Assembly: GCA_964465945.1 (NCBI GenBank)
Contig: CAYXMM010000004.1
Span: 234,993-298,992 of the forward strand
Origin: JAJRPT01 sp964465945
Lineage (GTDB): Bacteria; Bacteroidota; Ignavibacteria; Kapaibacteriales; UBA2268
Reading direction: 5' to 3'
DNA length: 64,000 nt
In this document: positions 36,701 through 45,060 of the stretch, in pieces
How the letters are laid out: every line of letters begins with the position of its first letter
Numbering within the stretch: position 1 is the first letter of the stretch
Made by a program: the position numbers and the translations under genes
The notes under the pieces: generated by a model
The model's database searches: none
What the model saw: the letters and a program-made list of their open reading frames with translations, nothing else
Told to the model about the DNA's origin: nothing

Positions 36701-38242
36701 ATTTTCAAATATATGATTCCCATGACCATCTACTCCACTTGGTTGTTTAATAAAGTTTTTTAAATCTATTACTCTGACTCCTTGTGTATAAGCACTCACA
36801 TAAATTTCTCTCCTTAAAGATGAGTCTGGATCATTTGCATTCATCATATTGCCCGGAAATTTCCCTGTTGCATCATAAATTGTTTTAAAATGATGAATTG
36901 AATTTGGACTCTTTTCTGTGTTTCCATTAGCCGAAACATCAACTGAAGATATTGAATTATTACTCATTGCTGGAAATAAATTACCGCTTTCTCTATCAGT
37001 TTGTGTCTGTTCTCTTACATTATACGAAGTCAATGGACCACCATTATCCCAGCTATCATTACTTTCTTCCCCAACACCTTTGACTGAATTATGACCTCTA
37101 TCAGCACCCCAAATTTTAAAATAAGTACCTATTCTTCTATCATCAAATATATCTTCATCACCATTTAAAAATGCAGTACTTCTTCTTAATCCTTTATATC
37201 CATAATTATCATCTAAATAGTAAGCACCATCTACTGTAGTTTTTAATGTTGGTTCCCATTCTTGATCAGTTGTATTGTAATTTATTGTTTGACCTGCCAT
37301 TTCTGCTGCAGTAATAAAAAAGTGATTTCCCATATTGACATGAACACTTGCAAATGAATGAGTACCTTGCCAAACCCAACTACCATCATTTGAGAAATCA
37401 GGTGAATCTTGTAACTTAGGATATTCTTTATCACCATCGCTTGGGACTGCTTGCACATAATCCACTTGGCAATCAAAAGGGTCGGAATAGTCTATGTCAA
37501 TTACAACATGTCCTGAATAAAATGAAGCAACATTCAATGATACTGTGTTTTCTACGTAATTGTTTGCTGGCTCCATCATATTCATTATAGGATTCCCATT
37601 CATATCTACTGCTTTCTTTTTATGTGCATGGGTTTCGTGTGGAGCACCCTCGTCGGGCCATGATGTAATTGAATTAAACTCGGTATATCTTATTGGCTTT
37701 CCGTCTTGCCTTAAACTACTTGGAATTACTGGATTTATGGCATCGCTATAATTTGGATTATCTTCTATTCCATAAAAAGGTGGAGAATCGTTATATCCTG
37801 CAATATTTCCGTCTAAAATATATGTATCTACGAAACCATCTGAGTATTCTACTGAATTCTCTTCGTAAAATGAAACTATTAAATGACTAAAGGTTAATAC
37901 AGAACTTATTCTATCTAATGATAATGTATGCACTGGTTGGTAATCTCTATTATAATCGTTATCAGCAGGTAAGTATAATTTTCTTTTAAAATATTTTTCA
38001 TTTGCTTTTATATAGCCAATGTAAACGTCTGAATTGGTAATAGCAGGTGAACTGCCTTTTATTTCTGTCGTACTCCTGTTATTTATATTTATTATATTAA
38101 TTTCTGTTTCGCTTGTTGTATTTAACCAGTCTAACGCTTCGGATAGATCTATTATTATTGCTTTAATTTTTAAATTAGTCACTTCTATTTCTATGTTACA
38201 AACAGCGTAGACTTTATTTGAACTTGGAGATTCCCATAACAC
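33782..38242 (-). CDS. A1: giant secreted T9SS protein, main part of a frameshifted gene
   Basis: The 1486 residues begin inside the protein, at a GTG with no start context. Homology with A2 continues upstream in this frame to about 38350, and the signal-peptide end is the separate ORF 38287-38565. The first 350 residues match A2 and A3, including APHETHAHKKKAVDMNGNPI and DIDYSDPFDCQVDYV. A long region unique to A1 follows, with parallel beta-helix-like stretches from about 700 to 1130 (repeats such as IKNNVFKDLN, VEGNGFENLQ, IKENNFNEMY, VCSNNFTT). A T9SS sorting domain ends it (IIPNPSSGKS...GTYICLLKINGQIKTEKFIILK). The N-terminal family is unrecognised. Confidence 0.8.
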   Translation of the reverse strand: MLWESPSSNKVYAVCNIEIEVTNLKIKAIIIDLSEALDWLNTTSETEINIININNRSTTEIKGSSPAITNSDVYIGYIKANEKYFKRKLYLPADNDYNRDYQPVHTLSLDRISSVLTFSHLIVSFYEENSVEYSDGFVDTYILDGNIAGYNDSPPFYGIEDNPNYSDAINPVIPSSLRQDGKPIRYTEFNSITSWPDEGAPHETHAHKKKAVDMNGNPIMNMMEPANNYVENTVSLNVASFYSGHVVIDIDYSDPFDCQVDYVQAVPSDGDKEYPKLQDSPDFSNDGSWVWQGTHSFASVHVNMGNHFFITAAEMAGQTINYNTTDQEWEPTLKTTVDGAYYLDDNYGYKGLRRSTAFLNGDEDIFDDRRIGTYFKIWGADRGHNSVKGVGEESNDSWDNGGPLTSYNVREQTQTDRESGNLFPAMSNNSISSVDVSANGNTEKSPNSIHHFKTIYDATGKFPGNMMNANDPDSSLRREIYVSAYTQGVRVIDLKNFIKQPSGVDGHGNHIFENEIVYDEKPIFESAYFDFYPTINYNKDDRYFYLLSGYKTSSSFIEDVTNDEYKYTPEDMPEPQYYMGIWDIVPDSRRDDYAHDEDFVYAYGYGGTQAPYLKKGGYLILRYFRDEIGGVISGNNPTTPVLYKDMEFRKVNLQGDFKVERDVTIASGAEVWLLSGDADSDSTHRHSSFIVGSNGMKEVIVNGTLHISHEDGKNDGSGIDVEVPITVNSNGKLYVHKIRDAKDSIAYFNKTITVKNNGYLEIDEEAKAMFHEIYVEDGGTMVVKEGAEISLLNNEKHNNHGYHYNYGNLKIEGTSTNPVIITGDLQKANATNPQHSDLEEITYLYVRPGSSIMAAKDDVYIEYTNFKGVHVQVVDKKIDKIENNSFVDKSDEDYFVDTYFSTPQLLVFSNPNTNLPFDPGYREFNIKNNVFKDLNTNTTFIDKNVGVGLYVFGHPYKVTVEGNGFENLQFGSIIDQTTAAFIKENNFNEMYFGLTLKSTSSNVCSNNFTTNVLAISTDLAKVTNYFDNDFEEVGYAIKSINSGSEKLRNNEIDNYYQGIYLESSTGYLRGTPSFDIFPYCPLGEKVSFYGRNEFISVEDLSYDNPYVNYYDDYKRSDIYLHDINADVLLSCGKNKMSKYTPYHIYYKRQGGDPIKIIDGDVNYWQNEFSPTYPRGREVIINAPTQNISERLDDLCGFDTECPCKSLGHPLDNCGETVNKEYINIGNWLNTPSLIGSSTFKDDAFNFYNNNVDNLSLSIPCRKAFMLGYIESAILGDSVLQKLNIVNNKLSTMFYDTSYTNEEKINIGYFLAEGFERVGNIDSSKIILNEVSIFDFQPFFSRANWELNRIESLYMANPDSAISFNHLYLHQMTERYKIRFDTAGYTLKPIMDSETTEIIISNSKLSIIPNPSSGKSLAKLELKESGVCTLILIDNKGNEVLKIFKDKEFELGKYEFDINGSNLSSGTYICLLKINGQIKTEKFIILK

Positions 38243-38286
38243 AATCTCTCTAAATGAGTGACCCGGATAGTAAATTTTACATACTT

Positions 38287-38565
38287 CTAATTCAGGATTT
38301 CTTGGGTCGGTGAGATTGTCAACTCTATATAAGATTCTGTTGACACAACATTATAGTAATTTCCTTCAATATCTATGTGTTCATAAAATTCTCCTTCCAT
38401 CGAACCATTATAGTTTACCACCTGGATTAACTCCATATTTTTGTGCCAGATTCCGTCATCAGAAAATGTGGTAACTCCACTTCCATTCCTTGCAGGTGGT
38501 GGTTGTGAAAATGATATGTTTATATTACATATTATTAGTGATAGCAGATAAATAGTATTTTTCAT
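38287..38565 (-). pseudogene. A1 N-terminal fragment (signal peptide end), frameshifted
   Basis: The 92 codons give a signal peptide (TIYLLSLIICNINISFSQ) and the A-family start (PPARNGSGVTTFSDDGIWHKNMELI), matching A2 up to about YYNVVS. It then departs from A2. In the overlapping frame, homology resumes (LYRVDNLTDPRNPELEVCKI) and runs into the 33782-38242 ORF. The break lies at about 38330-38355 and equals a net deletion of 1 base modulo 3. The whole gene, 33782-38565, would encode about 1593 residues. Either a sequencing or assembly error or a true frameshift fits. It starts 2 bases after B1. Confidence 0.75.
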
Positions 38566-38566
38566 T

Positions 38567-38795
38567 ACTATTCTCCTTTAATTAGTTTGTAAATATTGAT
38601 TTTTGAGTTTGTTAACTCTATGTTTACTAAATATAAATTGGGATTAATATGAGATGAGAGTGGGATTTGGTTTGTACCTTTTTGGAGTAAAATGTCCTTT
38701 TGTAAAATTGCTCTACCACCTAAATCAAATATTTTAATTGTACTTTCTTTTGGTTCTTCGTCATTTTCTATTATTAAGTTATTTCCTGAGAAATA
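38567..38795. repeat. 3' repeat of B1, near-identical to B3
   Basis: A 229-base stretch at the end of B1 matches 44832-45060 at the end of B3 with three mismatches seen by eye, although the rest of B1 and B3 do not align. Confidence 0.9.
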
Positions 38796-40193
38796 AACTT
38801 TATTCGTAGTTTTATTATTTTCTTGTGGTGCCGATAATATTGAATGTCTTGACTGCAGGATTCTGAAATGACCTCCAGTAGAATATATTAAAGGCCTAGT
38901 TTTTAAATATACTTTGTTGTTTTTATGATTAATAAAAATATTAGTTACTTCTTCTATTACTGGACTTGTCTCATATTTACCCATATAATTCCAATTTTTA
39001 CCATTGTCTGAAGTTGAAAAAATATAAAATTTCATAAAAATATATACAATGCTATCACTCGTGCCATGCCTTTTATAAACTTTAGACTTTGAATGAGTTA
39101 ATGAAATAACTCTATTATCTGGATTCAAATAATTAAAAATTGATACTTCATTTATTTCGGTATAATTATAAATATAATCGTTTGAATAAAATTTATTTTC
39201 AATTCTATTAAAACAAATCTTTTCTTTAAAATCATTATCAATATTTAGATTATAGATTGAATCAATTTCTAAATTGATAAACTCTTCTGTATTTTTACTT
39301 TCAAATATTTCATTATTAAACTCTCTTAAATATGTTGTTGTTTCATATTTATTATTAATTTTGTCATTATGTTCACTGCTAATATTCCAAGGCAATTGTA
39401 TAGCTTCATTTTCACCTGTTACATCAAAATTGTAAAATTTATCTCTAAATGGATGAATTTTTTTTACTTTATTTTCATCATCAAATTCTTTATAAAGATT
39501 GTATTTTAAAAAATCTTTTGCCATTAATGTCATATCATCTGGTGCATATCTTTCAATATCTAAAAACACAGATTCTTTATCTCTTGAACCAAATGTTAAA
39601 AATATTTCACGCCCGCCTGATGAAATCCCATTTGGTGAAGTACCATACCATGTTTTGCCATAATCTTTTGAAAAATAAAACAAATCTGAAGCACCTTTCC
39701 CAGCAGAAGGTCTATTAAAAATTAAAAGCTCTGGGTTGATTGGGTTTGCATATTGTGGATTATAAGGAAAATTAGTACTAACTTTTCTAATCACATTTCC
39801 ATCAAAATCTTTATATGCAAATGAAGTATCACCTTTTTCAAGTATATGAAATCTGAACTCTAAACTAAGAGGGTGTGGTTCAATTTGATTAAAAGTATTT
39901 GTATCGCCATATAAAGCAATTTTTTTATTTTTCCAAGTTATTCCGCCATCAACTGATAGTAATGGTAAAAAGTATCCTATTGAATCAATAATATTTACAA
40001 ACAACGTGTCACCCATAGCAAAGAAATTACCCATATTTGTAATGCTATCAATAGGTTCACCATTATCATCACGGAAAATAATTTCTTCAAAATCACTTTC
40101 TTGTGAATAAACAGAAGAAAAAGTGAGTAAAAAAAGTAGCAGGTTTAGCATAAGTTTTTCTTTTTTTTGTAGTTCTAATATTTTAATTGACAT
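38568..40193 (-). CDS. B1: secreted BNR-type T9SS protein
   Basis: A 541-residue protein. Its signal peptide MLNLLLFLLTFSSVYSQ follows 14 polar residues starting MSIKILELQ; the first ATG is used, though residue 15 is also a candidate. The body has Asp-box/BNR motifs (SVDGGITWKN, SKDYGKTWYG, TSDNGKNWNYMG) as in sialidase-like propellers. The C-terminal 75 residues are a T9SS-type sorting domain (KIFDLGGRAILQKDILLQKG, ending YKLIKGE). The core is closely related to B2. It is followed two bases later by A1. Confidence 0.85.
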   Translation of the reverse strand: MSIKILELQKKEKLMLNLLLFLLTFSSVYSQESDFEEIIFRDDNGEPIDSITNMGNFFAMGDTLFVNIIDSIGYFLPLLSVDGGITWKNKKIALYGDTNTFNQIEPHPLSLEFRFHILEKGDTSFAYKDFDGNVIRKVSTNFPYNPQYANPINPELLIFNRPSAGKGASDLFYFSKDYGKTWYGTSPNGISSGGREIFLTFGSRDKESVFLDIERYAPDDMTLMAKDFLKYNLYKEFDDENKVKKIHPFRDKFYNFDVTGENEAIQLPWNISSEHNDKINNKYETTTYLREFNNEIFESKNTEEFINLEIDSIYNLNIDNDFKEKICFNRIENKFYSNDYIYNYTEINEVSIFNYLNPDNRVISLTHSKSKVYKRHGTSDSIVYIFMKFYIFSTSDNGKNWNYMGKYETSPVIEEVTNIFINHKNNKVYLKTRPLIYSTGGHFRILQSRHSILSAPQENNKTTNKVYFSGNNLIIENDEEPKESTIKIFDLGGRAILQKDILLQKGTNQIPLSSHINPNLYLVNIELTNSKINIYKLIKGE

Positions 40194-40564
40194 TTTACAA
40201 TTATAATTATTATAAAATTATTTTGTTATGTCAAAATACCTATCTCTAAATTTTATATATCCTTCATAATGTTTTTTGCTGTAATTCTCGTATTCTTGTT
40301 CTACTTGATAGCTATATTCGTAAGTTTCGCCAATATTTTGTATATTTTTATTTTTTTTATAGTCTATTTTGCTAATTTCTTTTAAATATTCTATATATAT
40401 TAACTCATTTATTACTTTATTTTTATAATCTTCAAATTCTATATTTATTAGTTGTCTATCATATATTTGTTTTAATTCTTTATTAAATTTTTCTAAATCT
40501 TTGTTAAATGGTATTTGTTCCACATAATCCACCTGGCAATCAAATGGGTCGGAATAGTCTATGT
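40113..40564. repeat. Direct repeat, copy 1 (A2 3' end through spacer to B1 5' end)
   Basis: A stretch of about 450 bases nearly identical to 43211-43662 (offset 3098). It covers the last ~100 codons of A2, the 24-base spacer and the B1 signal-peptide region. From 40218 to 40512 only one mismatch was seen by eye. A shorter third copy, B signal and spacer only, is at 46297-46402. Confidence 0.9.
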
Positions 40565-41648
40565 CAATTACGACATGCCCTGAATAAAATGAAGCAACAT
40601 TCAATGATACTGTATTTTCTACGTAATTATTTGCTGGTTCCATCATGTCCATTATAGGATTTCCATTGCCATCAACTGCTTTCTTTTTATGTGCATGGGT
40701 TTCGTGGGGTGCGCCTTCTTCGGGCCATGATGTACTTTCGTTTTTTCTTGTGAATCTTATTGGTGTGCCGTCTTGCCTAAATGCTGTTGGAACTACAAAG
40801 TTAGATTTGTGACTATAATCTGGATGGTCTTCAATTCCATAAAAAGCTTCTGGTGAGTCGTTATAGCCAGTTATGTCGCCACTCAAAAGGTATGTATCTA
40901 TAAACCCATCGATGATTGTATCTCCTGCTTCTACGTATGTCATTGGTGCAATATGACTGAACGTTAATACTGAACTAATTCTGTCTAAAGTTAATGTGTG
41001 CACCGCTTTATATCCATAAGCATAGTTACCATCGTCTGGGTAATAATCTTTATTTTTAAAATAATATTCATTTGCTTTTATATAGCCAATATATACATTT
41101 GAGTTTGTTAAAGTAGGAGTAACATTTTTTAATTTTGTTTTGTTTCTATAATTTAAATTTGCTAATTCAATTTCTGTTTTTGCTGGATTAAATGAATTTA
41201 ACCAATTAATTGCTTCGGTTAAATTTAATATAATTGCTTTTGCTTGGTCACCATTAATTGTTGCTTCTACATTGCATATAGCATATACCTTATGTGTGGT
41301 CGGTGATTCCCATAAAACTATTTCTTCAACTCTTTTCCCAACATGAATTTTACAGACCTCTAATTCTGGCGAACGTGGGTTTGTTAGTCTATCAATTCTT
41401 ATCATATTTTGTTCAAATATTGATATTACATTGTAATAATCATTGCCAATTTTAATGTGTTCATAAAATTCTCCTCCAATTTTATGATCAAAATTGACCG
41501 AATTTATCAATTCCATATTTTTATGCCAAATTCCTTCATCAGAAAATGTGGCGACTCCGTTTCCATCTCTTGGTGGTTGGGGTTGAGCAATTAAGATGTT
41601 AATATTTAACATCATTAGGATAATTAGATAAATAGTATGTTGATTCAT
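40218..41648 (-). CDS. A2: secreted protein, short A-family member
   Basis: A 476-residue protein with a signal peptide (YLIILMMLNINILIAQ). The A-family core runs to FDCQVDYVEQIPF and includes DGIWHKNMELI, KAVHTLTLDRISSVLTFSH, YGIEDHPDYS and APHETHAHKKKAVDGNGNPI. It then ends with a 95-residue, Lys/Glu/Tyr/Asn-rich tail (KFNKELKQIYDRQLINIEF, ending RDRYFDITK) instead of the beta-helix plus T9SS domain of A1. The tail is nearly identical to that of A3. It begins two bases after B2. Function unknown. Confidence 0.82.
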   Translation of the reverse strand: MNQHTIYLIILMMLNINILIAQPQPPRDGNGVATFSDEGIWHKNMELINSVNFDHKIGGEFYEHIKIGNDYYNVISIFEQNMIRIDRLTNPRSPELEVCKIHVGKRVEEIVLWESPTTHKVYAICNVEATINGDQAKAIILNLTEAINWLNSFNPAKTEIELANLNYRNKTKLKNVTPTLTNSNVYIGYIKANEYYFKNKDYYPDDGNYAYGYKAVHTLTLDRISSVLTFSHIAPMTYVEAGDTIIDGFIDTYLLSGDITGYNDSPEAFYGIEDHPDYSHKSNFVVPTAFRQDGTPIRFTRKNESTSWPEEGAPHETHAHKKKAVDGNGNPIMDMMEPANNYVENTVSLNVASFYSGHVVIDIDYSDPFDCQVDYVEQIPFNKDLEKFNKELKQIYDRQLINIEFEDYKNKVINELIYIEYLKEISKIDYKKNKNIQNIGETYEYSYQVEQEYENYSKKHYEGYIKFRDRYFDITK

Positions 41649-41650
41649 AA

Positions 41651-43291
41651 CTATTCCCCTTTAATTAGTTTATAAATATTGACTTTTGAGTCCTTAAACT
41701 CTATATTTACTAAGTATAAATTTGGATTTATTTGGGCTGTAAGTGGGATTTGGTTTGTGCCTTTTTGGAGCAGAATGTCCTTTTGTAATATTGTTCTGCC
41801 ACCTAAATCAAATATTTTTATTTTACATTCTTTTGCTTCTTCTTTATTTTCGACTATTAAATTGTTTGATGAAAAATAAACTTTATTTGTTGTTTTATTG
41901 TTTCTTTCTTCGACTGATAATATTGTATGCTTTGATTGGAGTATTTTACAATGACCTCCTTTTATTGTATAAAGTGGTTCTACTTTTAAATATACTTTGT
42001 TGTTTTTATGATTTACAAATATATTGGATATTTTTTCAATCGCTGGACTTGACTCATATTTACCCATATAATTCCAATTTTTTCCATTATCTGATGTTGA
42101 AAAAATATAATTATTTATAAATTTATATCCTGTACTATCACTTGTACCTTGTCTTTTAAAAACTTGTGATTTAGAGTGTGTAAGCATTATAACTCTATTA
42201 TCAGGGTTAAAGTAGTTAAATATTGATACTTCGTTTATTCCTGTATAACTATAAACATAATCTTGTGAATAAAACTTATTTTCAAATTTGCTAAAATATA
42301 CCTTTTCTTTAAATCCATTATCTATATTTAGATTATAGATTGAATCAATTTCTAAATCTATAAATTCTTCTGTACTTTTACTTTCTATTGCTTCATCACT
42401 TGACCCTGATATATAAGATATTACTTCATATTTATTATTTATTTTTTGGTTATGTTCATTGCCAGCGTCCCATGTCAATTTAATTGCTTCATTTTCACTT
42501 GTTATATCAAGATTATACAGTTCCTCTCTAAATGGCGCATCATTAAAGGGTTTGGTTTTTATTACTTTATTTTCATCACCTGCCTTTTTGTATAAATTAT
42601 ATTTTAAAAACACCCAATTTAGCAAGGTTGTTTCATCGGTTGAATATCTTTTTATTTCTAAGAATACGGATTCTTTATCTCTTGAACCAAATTTTAAATA
42701 TATTTCTCGTCCGCTTGTAGAAATTCCATCTGGCGTTGTGTAATACCATGTTTTTCCATAGTCTTTTGAAAAAAAGAACTTATCTGATGAGCCTTTACCA
42801 GAAGATGGAATGTTATAAATTAATACTTCTGGATTGATTGGATTGGAAAAATGTGCATCATAAGGAAATGTTGTTTTTACTTCCCTAATTATATTTCCAT
42901 CAAAATTTTTATATATAAATGCTGTATCTTTTTCATCACATTTGTAAAATCTGAATTCTAAACTTAAAGAATGGGGTTCAATTTGATTAAATACATTTGT
43001 ATCACCATATAAAGCAATTCTTTTATTTTTCCAAGTGATTCCACCATCTGTTGAAAGTATTGGTGTGAAATATCCTAATGAATCAACAACATTAATAAAT
43101 AATGTATCGCCCATTGCAAATAAGTTTTCCATTCTAATTATACTATCAATAGGTTGTCCATTATCATTACGGAAGATAATTTCTTCAAATTCGCTCTCTT
43201 GCGAATAAAGAGAAGAAAAAGTGAGTAAAAAAAGTAAGAGGTTTAGCATAAGTTTTTCTTTTTTTTGTAGTTCTAATATTTTAATTGACAT
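41651..43291 (-). CDS. B2: secreted BNR-type T9SS protein
   Basis: A 546-residue protein sharing its signal region with B1 and B3 and its core with B1 (STDGGITWKN, SKDYGKTWYY, TSDNGKNWNYMG). The C-terminal sorting domain has diverged from the identical B1/B3 ends (VYFSSNNLIVENKEEAKE, then IPLTAQINPNLYLVNIEF). Followed 2 bases later by A2. Confidence 0.85.
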   Translation of the reverse strand: MSIKILELQKKEKLMLNLLLFLLTFSSLYSQESEFEEIIFRNDNGQPIDSIIRMENLFAMGDTLFINVVDSLGYFTPILSTDGGITWKNKRIALYGDTNVFNQIEPHSLSLEFRFYKCDEKDTAFIYKNFDGNIIREVKTTFPYDAHFSNPINPEVLIYNIPSSGKGSSDKFFFSKDYGKTWYYTTPDGISTSGREIYLKFGSRDKESVFLEIKRYSTDETTLLNWVFLKYNLYKKAGDENKVIKTKPFNDAPFREELYNLDITSENEAIKLTWDAGNEHNQKINNKYEVISYISGSSDEAIESKSTEEFIDLEIDSIYNLNIDNGFKEKVYFSKFENKFYSQDYVYSYTGINEVSIFNYFNPDNRVIMLTHSKSQVFKRQGTSDSTGYKFINNYIFSTSDNGKNWNYMGKYESSPAIEKISNIFVNHKNNKVYLKVEPLYTIKGGHCKILQSKHTILSVEERNNKTTNKVYFSSNNLIVENKEEAKECKIKIFDLGGRTILQKDILLQKGTNQIPLTAQINPNLYLVNIEFKDSKVNIYKLIKGE

Positions 43292-43662
43292 TTTACAATT
43301 ATAATTATTATAAAATTATTTTGTTATGTCAAAATACCTATCTCTAAATTTTATATATCCTTCATAATGTTTTTTGCTGTAATTCTCGTATTCTTGTTCT
43401 ACTTGATAGCTATATTCGTAAGTTTCGCCAATATTTTGTATATTTTTATTTTTTTTATAGTCTATTTTGCTAATTTCTTTTAAATATTCTATATATATTA
43501 ACTCATTTATTACTTTATTTTTATAATCTTCAAATTCTATATTTATTAGTTGTCTATCATATATTTGTTTTAATTCTTTATTAAATTTTTCAAAATCTTT
43601 GTTAAATGGTATTTGCTTCACATAATCCACCTGACAATCAAAAGGGTCGGAATAGTCTATGT
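43211..43662. repeat. Direct repeat, copy 2 (A3 3' end through spacer to B2 5' end)
   Basis: Second copy of the repeat described at 40113-40564, covering the A3 tail, 24-base spacer and B2 signal region. Confidence 0.9.
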
Positions 43663-44830
43663 CAACCGTAGTTAATCCAGGTCCCCACGTAGAAGCAATA
43701 TTCATTGATATTGTATTTGGTACATAATTATTTGATGGATTCATCATATCCATTATTGGGTTTCCATTCATATCAACTGCTTTCTTTTTATGGACGTGGG
43801 TTTCGTGGGGTGCGCCTTCTTCGGGCCATGTTATGCTTTCATTTTTTCTTGTGAATCTTATTGGCGTTCCATCTTGCTCAAATGCAGAAAGTTCAATAGG
43901 TAATACTGGGTCATTATCGTTGGGATAACTATAATTTGGATGGTCTTCTATTCCATAAAATGGTGGCGAGTCATTAAACCCATCTACTTCACCATCTAAT
44001 TTATACACATCTACAAAAGCATCTGTGAATGTTCCACTCCCGTCATAATATTGTGATGTCCCTAAGTGACTAAATGTTAAAACTGAAGATATTCTATCAA
44101 TGGATAAAGTGTGTACATTTAATAATTTTCCAGTACTTAAATTTGATTTAAAATAATCTTCGTTTTCAAGAATATAGCCAACATATACGTCTCTATTTGT
44201 TTTTGTTGGGTCGCCTTTTATTCGAGTTTCTCTTCTGTCTTCTAAGTTTCTTATTTCAATTTCATCTTCTCCTTCTGCGTCTAACCAATCTAATGCTTCA
44301 GTTAAGTTTAATATAATTGCTTTTATTTTTGGTCCATGACCATAATTGCTTTTTATCCTATCATCAACAGCACAAACAGCATAAACTCGGTTTTCAGAGC
44401 CAGTTTTACCATTATCCCATAATTCTACTTGTTTGAAAAACCTAATAAGATATTGATAAATTGGTGATGTTTCAGTACCTACATTTTCTTTTATATTTAG
44501 ATAAATTTTTGCAATATTTGTAACTGGTACTCTTGGGTTAGTTAAGTCATCTATTCTAATATGCCAGTTGTCAACGTCATAACCAGAATACCAATCTCTA
44601 CCTAATGGAACTACCAGGCAATATTTACTTCCTATATTGATAGTATTATTTATTTCAGTTTTCATTCTTGTAGGAAAGTTAACAGGGCATATTAACTCCA
44701 TATTCTTATGCCAGATTCCGTCATCAGAAAATGTGGCAACACCACTCCCATCTCTTTGAGGTGGAGTTTGAGAATATGATATGTTTAAACTCAATATCAA
44801 GAGTATCAAATGAATAGTATGTTTTTTCAT
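43316..44830 (-). CDS. A3: secreted protein, short A-family member, divergent core
   Basis: A 504-residue protein with a signal peptide (TIHLILLILSLNISYSQ). The start (DGSGVATFSDDGIWHKNMELI) and the APHETHVHKKKAVDMNGNPI / SDPFDCQVDYVKQIPFN region match A2, but the middle differs strongly, with an extra stretch containing YRLxRFFKQVELWDNGK-type sequence. The last 95 residues are nearly identical to A2. Note HETHAHKKK is HETHVHKKK here. It begins two bases after B3. Confidence 0.82.
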   Translation of the reverse strand: MKKHTIHLILLILSLNISYSQTPPQRDGSGVATFSDDGIWHKNMELICPVNFPTRMKTEINNTINIGSKYCLVVPLGRDWYSGYDVDNWHIRIDDLTNPRVPVTNIAKIYLNIKENVGTETSPIYQYLIRFFKQVELWDNGKTGSENRVYAVCAVDDRIKSNYGHGPKIKAIILNLTEALDWLDAEGEDEIEIRNLEDRRETRIKGDPTKTNRDVYVGYILENEDYFKSNLSTGKLLNVHTLSIDRISSVLTFSHLGTSQYYDGSGTFTDAFVDVYKLDGEVDGFNDSPPFYGIEDHPNYSYPNDNDPVLPIELSAFEQDGTPIRFTRKNESITWPEEGAPHETHVHKKKAVDMNGNPIMDMMNPSNNYVPNTISMNIASTWGPGLTTVDIDYSDPFDCQVDYVKQIPFNKDFEKFNKELKQIYDRQLINIEFEDYKNKVINELIYIEYLKEISKIDYKKNKNIQNIGETYEYSYQVEQEYENYSKKHYEGYIKFRDRYFDITK

Positions 44831-44831
44831 A

Positions 44832-45060
44832 ACTATTCTCCTTTAATTAGTTTGTAAATATTGATTTTTGAGTTTGTTAACTCTATGTTTACTAAATATA
44901 AATTGGGATTAATATGAGATGAGAGTGGGATTTGGTTTGTACCTTTTTGGAGTAAAATGTCCTTTTGTAAAATTGCTCTACCACCTAAATCAAATATTTT
45001 AATTGTACTTTCTTTTGGCTCTTCGTCATTTTCAATTATTAAATTATTTCCTGAGAAATA
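44832..45060. repeat. 3' repeat of B3, near-identical to B1
   Basis: Counterpart of 38567-38795 (offset 6265; three mismatches seen). Confidence 0.9.

Noticed and set aside
36403..37476. Minus-strand short ORFs (36403-36624, 37282-37476) within A1
   Set aside because: Alternative frames of the continuous A1 coding sequence, not extra genes.
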